A DNA stretch of 8,173 nt. Origin: Bacteroidota bacterium (lineage in GTDB: Bacteria > Bacteroidota > Bacteroidia > Bacteroidales > F082). Every line of letters starts with the position of its first letter. Position 1 is the first letter of the stretch. The notes below the pieces were generated by a model. It worked only from the letters and a program-made list of their open reading frames with translations, was not told where the DNA came from and did no database searches. Position numbers and translations under genes: made by a program. Positions 1 through 6,042 of this stretch are shown piece after piece. The stretch spans positions 15,621 to 23,793 of the forward strand of contig NYYH01000038.1 in assembly GCA_002686705.1 (NCBI GenBank), written 5' to 3'.

Positions 1-2375
1 TCACCTTCTTCAGTATCAAAATTCCCAATTACTACCACTGACATCTCAGTTGAATTAAGTCTAATCTTTTTTAAAGCAGAATAAAGATCAAGGGAATAAT
101 CATTTGTGCTAAAAACATTTTCATTCTTTTTAAGATCGATAAGAGCGGAATAAACATACATAAGATTCCTTCGTCTCCAATCTTGAAGATAATTCCATCT
201 AGGAGGTTTTTCTCCTAATCGGCCATTAAAGTCAATAGATACATCGTAGCCCCTCTCACCAAATTGCCAGATCATTTTTGGTCCTGGAATGGTAAAGAAA
301 AAATTTGCAGCTAGTTCTTGGCGCTTTAATGCAGTTGGAAGATCTTTAATGTTATAATTACCAGATGATGCTCCATGTTCCAAGTTTTTAAACATAAGCC
401 GTTCCTCATCATGGCTTTCCATATAACCTACAACATGTGGATTACTCCATCCACGTTTTTTGTAAGAGATCCATGAAAAGTCTGATTTGCCACCACTGTT
501 AAAACCCATAGTTGCCTCATTGTAATTATAATTTGAATTTCCCCACAGTAATATTCCGTAGTTTGCGAGCACTTTTTCTTCACTGTTTTCAGCAAGATGT
601 TCAAATATTATGGTAGCATCTGATTTTTGTTCCCATATTTTGTCAGCCATTCTTTTAAGAAGAGCTATTCTATCTGCATCATATTTACTACCCCAAGGAT
701 CATCATTTCCTTTTATATTATTGCCGAAACCTTTGGTGAAGTCAAATCTGAAACCGTCAATATGGTATTCATTTATCCAATAACTATTTACGCTGTCGAT
801 AAATTGTTGTGTATATAAACTTTCATGATTGAAATCATTACCCCAATGAGCGTCAGGGTTTAGAAAATTGCTCTCTACATTAAACCATGGGTTATTAGCT
901 GCTGGTCTGTTATTTGGACCGTCCCAATACATCATAACTAATGCATTTGTTCCATATGAATGATTAAGAACTATATCCATAAAAACAGCAATGCCTCGTG
1001 CATGACACTCATCCACCATTGCTTTAAAAGTGTTTTTTGGTCCATAATATTTATCGGGAGCAAAATAGTAATTTGGATTATAACCCCAACTTGAATTACC
1101 TTCAAATTCATTGTTTGGCATAAGTTCAATAGCATTTACACCCAACTTCTCTAAATAATCAAGAGTATCAATAAGAGTAGCAAAATCGTGTGCTGCCAGA
1201 AAATCCCTCACAAGCATTTCATATATAACAAGGTCTGTGGCAGGAGGATTTTCAAAATCATTGATTTGCCATTGATAAGGATCTTGATTAGTTTGCAGAA
1301 CACTTGCAATACCAAATGCTTTTCCAGCTGGATATTCAATTAAATCAGGATAAGTAGTAGTACTTATCCATTGATCGTTCCACGGATCGCTTACTTTATC
1401 AGCGTAAGGATCGCCAACCCGAATTGATCCGTCAATAAAATATTGAAAAACATATTCTTTTCCAGGTTCCAACCCTGATATCTCAAGCCAGAATCTTTGC
1501 CCGTCAGGGGTTACCTTCATTTCATATTCAGTACCAATTTCCCAGTTGTTAAAATCTCCAAGTATAAAAATGTACTCTTTCTCTGGTGCAACCAATGAAA
1601 AAACGACTGACACTTCAGAAGTATAATTAATTCCATCTATTATTCCCGGGGGTAATTCCTGAACAATTGTTTCCTGTCGAACATAGTAATAAAGTGAATC
1701 ACTAGCTGTTTCGTTATCATTTATTGCCGTTGCAACAATCCAGTGTTTTCCTATAGTGGATGCAGTTATGTTTGTCGAGAATGTATTACCAACATCAGTA
1801 TAAATAAGTTCTCCATCAACAAAAATAAAAGTTGAATCGGCACCGTTACTGCTTCCTTCAACTAATATATTATCATTTAACTCAACAATAGTTGGTCTTT
1901 GCGCAGGTAGAGTAATCATAATATTTAACCCGGAAGTATATACATCATAAAAAATATCACCACCATCTTCTGTTTTACCTTCAAGCGATCCATCTGCGCT
2001 TCGAAATACAAATGCCATCTGAAGAATTGTTTCGTTGGCCGGAACACCGTAATACTCTTTAATAGAGGGTCCTATTGTTAATTCCCACAGGTCGTCTCCA
2101 ATCATTGTCATCTTGCATTCGGGGATATTTTCATTCCATCCTGCTTTAACGTATTTCCAGTCAGAACCCGACGAACTATTACTGGTAATTACACCTGTAT
2201 GGGCATAAACATCTCCGGTAAAGCCCGCTAATCCACCACTACCGAGTGAAGAATTGAAAGTAATAATTACTTGATCATTCTCAGTTGGAAAAGCTGGATC
2301 AGCCGAAATCAATTGGGCTAAAGTTGTAGAAGTTATAAATAATGAAAGCAAAAAACTTCCAAGTAGTTTTTTCAT
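1..2375 (-). CDS. Secreted multidomain GH13 alpha-amylase-family glycoside hydrolase (3' end cut off by window)
   Basis: Predicted to cleave alpha-1,4 (possibly alpha-1,6) links in starch-like glucans outside the cytoplasm. The minus-strand frame is open from ATG at 2375 to the left edge, 791 codons. Residues 1-20 form a signal peptide (MKKLLGSFLLSLFITSTTLA, then Q). Next come a beta-rich N-terminal domain (about 22-145) of a kind I recall from other Bacteroidota amylases, an Ig-like stretch (about 150-232), a CBM48/E-set-like domain (about 240-345, with LGDFNNW at 272-278), and the GH13 barrel from about 380 (DLVIYEMLVRDF). The four GH13 regions are visible: DIVLNH (467-472); GFRFDFTKG with nucleophile D545; IIFEHL with acid/base E592; ESHDEER with D656. 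Region II ends KG, not the usual KH. IWQFGERGYD (to 711) closes the barrel, and domain C begins near 730. Any C-terminal sorting domain lies outside the window. It is divergent from the susCD operon. Exact specificity (amylase, neopullulanase, pullulanase) cannot be told. Confidence 0.93.
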   Translation of the reverse strand, partial: MKKLLGSFLLSLFITSTTLAQLISADPAFPTENDQVIITFNSSLGSGGLAGFTGDVYAHTGVITSNSSSGSDWKYVKAGWNENIPECKMTMIGDDLWELTIGPSIKEYYGVPANETILQMAFVFRSADGSLEGKTEDGGDIFYDVYTSGLNIMITLPAQRPTIVELNDNILVEGSSNGADSTFIFVDGELIYTDVGNTFSTNITASTIGKHWIVATAINDNETASDSLYYYVRQETIVQELPPGIIDGINYTSEVSVVFSLVAPEKEYIFILGDFNNWEIGTEYEMKVTPDGQRFWLEISGLEPGKEYVFQYFIDGSIRVGDPYADKVSDPWNDQWISTTTYPDLIEYPAGKAFGIASVLQTNQDPYQWQINDFENPPATDLVIYEMLVRDFLAAHDFATLIDTLDYLEKLGVNAIELMPNNEFEGNSSWGYNPNYYFAPDKYYGPKNTFKAMVDECHARGIAVFMDIVLNHSYGTNALVMMYWDGPNNRPAANNPWFNVESNFLNPDAHWGNDFNHESLYTQQFIDSVNSYWINEYHIDGFRFDFTKGFGNNIKGNDDPWGSKYDADRIALLKRMADKIWEQKSDATIIFEHLAENSEEKVLANYGILLWGNSNYNYNEATMGFNSGGKSDFSWISYKKRGWSNPHVVGYMESHDEERLMFKNLEHGASSGNYNIKDLPTALKRQELAANFFFTIPGPKMIWQFGERGYDVSIDFNGRLGEKPPRWNYLQDWRRRNLMYVYSALIDLKKNENVFSTNDYSLDLYSALKKIRLNSTEMSVVVIGNFDTEEG

Positions 2376-2396
2376 CGTGATTTTATTTATATGATA

Positions 2397-2404
2397 CAAA
2401 AGTA
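2397..2404 (-). promoter_or_regulatory. Bacteroidota -7 promoter element of the GH13 gene
   Basis: Read on the minus strand the sequence is TACTTTTG, a perfect match to the Bacteroidota primary-sigma -7 consensus TAnnTTTG. It ends 21 bases before the GH13 start codon, giving a short AT-rich leader (TATCATATAAATAAAATCACG) without a Shine-Dalgarno, as is normal in this phylum. No good TTTG -33 element lies 19-21 bases upstream. That position is instead overlapped by a small inverted repeat, TAACT-7-AGTTA (2424-2440), which might bind a regulator. The assignment rests on consensus and position only. Confidence 0.65.
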
Positions 2405-2459
2405 CCTGAAAAAGTTGCAGTAGTAACTTAATAATAGTTAAAATACCATAAAATCAGGG

Positions 2460-2475
2460 ATATATGATATTAAGG
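2460..2475 (+). repeat. Direct repeat copy 1 (ATATATGATATTAAGG)
   Basis: This 16-base sequence recurs at 2590-2604 with one T deleted. Each copy lies about 30 bases before a CAATCGTATGCA box (35 bases start to start here, 29 for the other copy). The pair therefore looks like a duplicated regulatory module rather than two unrelated AT-rich matches. Its function is unknown. Confidence 0.5.
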
Positions 2476-2494
2476 GATTGTATAAGTGTTAGTG

Positions 2495-2506
2495 CAATCG
2501 TATGCA
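2495..2506 (+). promoter_or_regulatory. Putative LacI-type operator box 1 (CAATCGTATGCA)
   Basis: This box sits inside the partly palindromic TGCAATCGTATGCA (2493-2506), which has symmetric TGCA ends around a central CG. A central CG flanked by symmetric CAA/TTG-like half-sites is typical of LacI/GalR-family operators. The same 12 bases recur exactly at 2619-2630 and with the two central WW bases swapped at 2679-2690. It lies about 90 bases upstream of the GH13 -7 element. No regulator gene is in the window to pair with it. Confidence 0.5.
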
Positions 2507-2589
2507 GATGTTTATTATTTTTTAATAAAGTTCCTAGGTTTTGAGCTAGCCTAAAGAATAAGAAATTAATAGATGGGATATTTCGCTCC

Positions 2590-2604
2590 ATATATGATAT
2601 AAGG
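2590..2604 (+). repeat. Direct repeat copy 2 (ATATATGATATAAGG)
   Basis: This is the second copy of the AT-rich repeat at 2460-2475, identical except for one missing T, and 130 bases downstream of it. It is followed by operator-like box 2. Together with copy 1 it suggests an old tandem duplication of a segment of about 45 bases or more, with the sequence between the conserved blocks diverged. Confidence 0.5.
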
Positions 2605-2618
2605 TTATCCCAATTAGA

Positions 2619-2630
2619 CAATCGTATGCA
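2619..2630 (+). promoter_or_regulatory. Putative LacI-type operator box 2 (CAATCGTATGCA)
   Basis: This 12-base match to box 1 is exact, 124 bases away. The left flank is A rather than TG, so its outer symmetry is poorer than that of box 1. It lies between the divergent genes, about 300 bases before the susC -7 element and over 200 bases from the GH13 -7 element, and so overlaps neither recognised promoter. Confidence 0.5.
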
Positions 2631-2677
2631 TTCATCTGTAAAATAATATAGGTGTGTTCATGAGATCCTGTTTTTTC

Positions 2678-2689
2678 GCAATCGATTGC
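2678..2689 (+). promoter_or_regulatory. Putative LacI-type operator box 3, perfect palindrome GCAATCGATTGC
   Basis: This is a perfect 12-bp palindrome centred on CG, the best operator-like sequence in the window. It fits the general LacI/GalR-family form (GCAA-N-CG-N-TTGC). Flanking T-runs (2671-2676 and 2691-2696) set it in AT-rich DNA. It shares CAATCG and TGCA with boxes 1 and 2. In several Bacteroidota, maltose/starch genes are thought to be controlled by LacI-type regulators rather than by the membrane sensor SusR of Bacteroides; whether that holds here is inference. Confidence 0.6.
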
Positions 2690-2718
2690 ATTTTTTACAT
2701 TAAAATACCTTATGATTA

Positions 2719-2763
2719 TGTAAATTGTTTTTATCGCAAACCTGTATGGAAAGGTAATTTACA
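2719..2763 (+). repeat. Interrupted inverted repeat TGTAAATT ... AATTTACA
   Basis: The 8-bp perfect arms at 2719-2726 and 2756-2763 extend inward on the RNA level to about 14 pairs if three G-U pairs are allowed, leaving a 17-base loop. No U-run follows, so it is not a typical intrinsic terminator. It lies about 170 bases upstream of the recognised susC promoter, so it would be transcribed only from an unrecognised start. It could be a protein-binding site or chance in AT-rich DNA. Confidence 0.3.
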
Positions 2764-2899
2764 CAGAGACAGTATAATAAGTGCAGATTAATCGAAAGTG
2801 ATTATTTATTTAAGTTTCATTTCAATTAAAAACATCAAAGTTGAAAATATAGTTCAATAATTAAATTGATTTTTTTTTGTTTAGACATAGTTTTTGTCA

Positions 2900-2922
2900 T
2901 TAATAAATTAAGTATTTATTAA
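2900..2922 (+). promoter_or_regulatory. 9-bp perfect inverted repeat overlapping the susC -33 region
   Basis: TTAATAAAT and ATTTATTAA are separated by five bases (TAAGT). The repeat ends eight bases before the susC -7 element at 2931, so it covers the place where a -33 element would be. A dimeric regulator binding there could activate a promoter with a poor -33 or block polymerase. The sequence is purely A/T in a very A/T-rich stretch, so coincidence is a real possibility. Confidence 0.35.
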
Positions 2923-2930
2923 ATATTAAT

Positions 2931-2938
2931 TACCTTTG
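2931..2938 (+). promoter_or_regulatory. Bacteroidota -7 promoter element of the susCDE operon
   Basis: TACCTTTG is a perfect TAnnTTTG match. Transcription would begin roughly at 2944-2947, giving a 5' leader of about 55 bases that ends in AAATTTAAATATC directly before the susC ATG. No TTTG lies at the right distance for a -33 element; the nearest (2893-2896) is 34 bases away, too far. This suggests dependence on an activator. The site also bears on the susC start, since it would place transcription initiation downstream of an in-frame TTG at 2941. Confidence 0.65.
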
Positions 2939-3000
2939 GATTGATTTTCAATGCTGTATGTAATCTTATAATCATAATTCACAATAAAAATTTAAATATC

Positions 3001-6000
3001 ATGGTAAAACAATTAACTACTAAATTACTGTTGTTTGCAGTGGTTTTATTGAGTAGTTTAACTATGTTTGCTCAAAGTGGTGCTGTTAGCGGCGTTGTAA
3101 CCGACGCCGGAGATGGAACTTCACTTCCGGGAGCAACAATAGTTATAAAAGGAACTACCGAGGGAGCTGTTTCAAATATCGATGGTAACTATACCATTAA
3201 TGTTGAGCCTAATCAGGTATTAATATTCTCGTATGTTGGTTACGCAACACAAGAATTGGTTGTTCAACCTAATACTACCGTAAATGTTGCTCTTCAATCA
3301 TCTGCTCTTTCATTAGAAGGAGTTGTTGTAATTGGGTATGGTGTGACAAAAAAGGAGGATGCAACAGGCTCTGTGACTGCTATTAGTGAAGGTAGCTTTA
3401 ACAAGGGTTCAATAGTAACACCTGCAAGCCTTATTGCAGGAAAAGTTGCTGGTGTTCAAATTAGCTCAAATGGGGGGGCTCCCGGTACCTCTTCTCGTAT
3501 CCTTATCAGGGGTGGATCCTCCCTAAATGCAAGTAATGACCCACTAATAGTTGTTGATGGGATTCCGTTGAGTAATGATGTTACAGGCGGTTCACGTAGC
3601 CCGTTAAATACTATTAATCCTAACGACATTGAAACGTTTACAGTACTAAAAGATGCTTCGGCAACTGCGATTTATGGATCTCGTGCTTCGAATGGAGTGA
3701 TTATGATTACTACTAAAAAAGGAAAAATTGGCAGGCCTTTACAAATTAATTATCTAGGTAAATTTTCATATTTTGAAGTACCAAAAACACTTGGAGTTCT
3801 TTCATCTAATGAGTTTCAAAAAGTTATCAAAGAACGTTTTCCTGAACGTGAAGAAATGCTTGGTACCTGGACTAATTCAGCTGGATATCCTGTACCATAT
3901 AATGATACAAGTCGACGTACTTCTGCTATGCACAAAACAAATTGGCAGGATGAAATTTACCATAATACTACTAGCATGGATCATGCTTTAAGTGCTACCG
4001 GTGCATGGAAAACCTTACCATATCGTTTATCTCTTGGATATACCGATGAAAATGGTATTCTGAAAACATCAAAATTTCAGCGCACTACGCTTTCGGCTGC
4101 TCTTAACCCAACATTATTTGACGATCATTTAAAAGTTAATTTCAATATAAATGGGTCATTTATTAAAAATACTTTTGCTAATAGAAGTGCTATTGGTGCT
4201 TCTATTCAAATGGATCCAACAAAGCCTGTTAATAGTTCGGATGGTTCATACGGTGGGTATTGGGCATGGCTCCAAACAGGTGGTGATCCAGTAACTATGG
4301 CCACCACAAACCCTATGTCATTTTTAAAACTTAATAATGATAAATCGGATGTTAACAGCGTTTATGGGAATTTACTACTTGATTATAAACTACACTTTCT
4401 TCCTGATCTTCATGCCAATTTAAACTTAAGTTATGATCAAACAAAGGGTAGTGGATATGTAAAAGTTCCCCCTTACGCTTCATGGTCGTATAATTCTATT
4501 AATGGAGGTGGACGTGATAATACGTATGAAAATGTAAACAAAAATCAACTAGCAGATTTTTATCTGAATTATATTAAAGATGTAGCTTCAATAAAAAGTA
4601 ACTTCAATGTTATGGCAGGTACTTCAATACAACATTTTTATAATAGTTCAACCAATCGTAATAGTAATGTACCAATAATAAGTGATTCATCTACACAAGA
4701 ATATATCAGGGACACTGTAATTAATAAAGGTGAATATTATTTATTGTCGTATTTCGGACGATTAAATTATACATTTAATACAAGATTCCTATTAACTGCT
4801 ACCGTAAGGGCTGATGGAACGTCAAGATTTAGCCCTGATAACCGGTGGGGTGTTTTTCCTGCAATTGCTCTGGGTTGGAAGATTAATGAGGAAGCATTTC
4901 TGCGCGATTCTAAAGTGCTATCATTATTGAAACTTCGTGTGGGTTGGGGCATAACCGGACAACAGGATATTGGAGGATATTACGATTATATGGGTAGATA
5001 TACATACGGTGATCAGTTTACAATGTATCCATTTGGAGATATATATCATATAACACTACGTCCTGAAGGATATAACGAAAACCTGAAATGGGAAGAAACA
5101 ACAACTTGGAATCTGGGTATTGATTATGCTTTTCTCAGAGATCGTATTTATGGTTCGGTTGATTTTTACCAAAGACAAACAAAAGATTTGCTTAGCTGGG
5201 TTCCAGTACCAGCCCTTTCTAACTTAACTGATTTTATAAATCGTAATGTTGGCGAGATGGAAAATACAGGTATTGAGTTTACAGTAAATGGCAAAATAAT
5301 TTCTAACGAAAAAATGTTCTGGGAGCTTGGCTTTAATGCCACTTATAATAAAAATGAGATTACCGAATTGTACGATGGTGTAAGTATTCCAACAGGAGGA
5401 ATCTCCGGGGGTGTGGGTAATATGATTCAGGAGCAGGCTGTAGGTCAGCCACGTAATTCATTCTATGTTTTTGAGCAGGTTTATAATAATGAGGGTATGC
5501 CAATTGAAGGATTATATGTTGATAGAAACGGTGATGGGGATATTACTGAAGATGACAAATACCATTATCATGACCCAAATGCAGACTTTTATTTCGGAAT
5601 ATCTTCTAATTTCAGTTATCAGGAATGGTCGTTCTCGTTTGCCGGACGTGCAAACTTTGGTAACTATATGTATAACAACGTACAATCAGCAAATGGTTGG
5701 TATAATAGAATGTACCGCCCCGAAGGACCATATTTAAGTAATGTACCGTCAAGTATTTCAAACACAAATTTTTTAACACAACAGGAAAACTCAGATTATT
5801 ATGTTCAAGATGCTTCATTTTTTAGAATGGACAACATTACCTTAAGTTATACATTCAATAATTTGTTACAGAACCGCTTAAACCTTCAGCTTTCAGCCAC
5901 GGTGAACAATGCGTTTGTAATTACGAACTATGATGGGATTGATCCTGAGGTTAACGGTGGAATTGATAACAATGTCTACCCCCGTACACGAATTTGGATG

Positions 6001-6024
6001 ATTGGTGTTAATCTAATATTCTAA
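3001..6024 (+). CDS. SusC/RagA-family TonB-linked outer-membrane transporter
   Basis: Outer-membrane channel that, with a SusD lipoprotein as lid, imports oligosaccharides using TonB-transmitted energy; here probably malto-oligosaccharides. The 1007-residue length is normal for the family. Domains: signal peptide about 1-25 (MVKQLTTKLLLFAVVLLSSL, then TMFAQ); carboxypeptidase-regulatory-like beta-sandwich about 27-98 (SGVVTDAGDGTSLPGATI); the SusC signature VVVIGYGVTKKEDATGSV from about 108; TonB plug to about 243, including LIRGGSSLNASNDPLIVVDG and DASATAIYGSRASNGVIMIT from 218; then the beta-barrel with NLKWEETTTWNLG (694-706) and a terminal aromatic (NLIF). An EF-hand-like loop, DRNGDGDITEDDK from 841, is common in the family. 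The ATG at 3001 is preferred over an in-frame TTG at 2941: it gives a clean signal peptide and has the AAATATC leader also seen before susD, and the promoter element overlies the TTG region. The glucan substrate is inferred from the neighbours. Confidence 0.96.
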   Translation: MVKQLTTKLLLFAVVLLSSLTMFAQSGAVSGVVTDAGDGTSLPGATIVIKGTTEGAVSNIDGNYTINVEPNQVLIFSYVGYATQELVVQPNTTVNVALQSSALSLEGVVVIGYGVTKKEDATGSVTAISEGSFNKGSIVTPASLIAGKVAGVQISSNGGAPGTSSRILIRGGSSLNASNDPLIVVDGIPLSNDVTGGSRSPLNTINPNDIETFTVLKDASATAIYGSRASNGVIMITTKKGKIGRPLQINYLGKFSYFEVPKTLGVLSSNEFQKVIKERFPEREEMLGTWTNSAGYPVPYNDTSRRTSAMHKTNWQDEIYHNTTSMDHALSATGAWKTLPYRLSLGYTDENGILKTSKFQRTTLSAALNPTLFDDHLKVNFNINGSFIKNTFANRSAIGASIQMDPTKPVNSSDGSYGGYWAWLQTGGDPVTMATTNPMSFLKLNNDKSDVNSVYGNLLLDYKLHFLPDLHANLNLSYDQTKGSGYVKVPPYASWSYNSINGGGRDNTYENVNKNQLADFYLNYIKDVASIKSNFNVMAGTSIQHFYNSSTNRNSNVPIISDSSTQEYIRDTVINKGEYYLLSYFGRLNYTFNTRFLLTATVRADGTSRFSPDNRWGVFPAIALGWKINEEAFLRDSKVLSLLKLRVGWGITGQQDIGGYYDYMGRYTYGDQFTMYPFGDIYHITLRPEGYNENLKWEETTTWNLGIDYAFLRDRIYGSVDFYQRQTKDLLSWVPVPALSNLTDFINRNVGEMENTGIEFTVNGKIISNEKMFWELGFNATYNKNEITELYDGVSIPTGGISGGVGNMIQEQAVGQPRNSFYVFEQVYNNEGMPIEGLYVDRNGDGDITEDDKYHYHDPNADFYFGISSNFSYQEWSFSFAGRANFGNYMYNNVQSANGWYNRMYRPEGPYLSNVPSSISNTNFLTQQENSDYYVQDASFFRMDNITLSYTFNNLLQNRLNLQLSATVNNAFVITNYDGIDPEVNGGIDNNVYPRTRIWMIGVNLIF

Positions 6025-6042
6025 TATTAAAAACAAAATATC

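Larger units (their letters stand above)
2376..3000. other. Divergent intergenic regulatory region between the GH13 gene and susC
   Basis: This 625-base AT-rich stretch holds no convincing protein gene, tRNA or other recognisable RNA gene. It contains a TAnnTTTG promoter element near each end, facing outward. Between them are three near-identical CAATCGWWTGCA boxes, a direct repeat (ATATATGATAT followed by AAGG) that precedes two of the boxes, an interrupted 8-bp inverted repeat at 2719-2763, and a 9-bp inverted repeat next to the susC promoter. The two -7 elements are about 525 bases apart, far more than minimal divergent promoters need, and this leaves room for extensive regulatory sequence. 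Confidence 0.8.

Noticed and set aside
627..818. Open frame of 63 codons on the plus strand
   Set aside because: It lies wholly antisense inside the GH13 catalytic-domain coding region, including the nucleophile motif; the protein has no recognisable features.
2534..2552. Palindrome-like CTAGG ... CTAGCCTA and a TAGGTTTTG sequence resembling a -7 element
   Set aside because: The arms are only four bases, and the -7-like sequence has one base too many between TA and TTTG and no -33 partner.
2789..2804. Inverted repeat TAATC-6-GATTA
   Set aside because: Five-base arms in AT-rich DNA are expected by chance, and there is no second copy nearby.
2376..3000. CRISPR array, tRNA, insertion sequence or attachment site in the intergenic region
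   Set aside because: There are no regularly spaced long repeats, no cloverleaf, no transposase fragment and no terminal inverted repeats with target duplication.
5521..5559. EF-hand-like loop DRNGDGDITEDDK in SusC as a possible fused calcium sensor
   Set aside because: DxNGDG-type loops at this point are common in SusC-family barrels and do not mark a separate domain.
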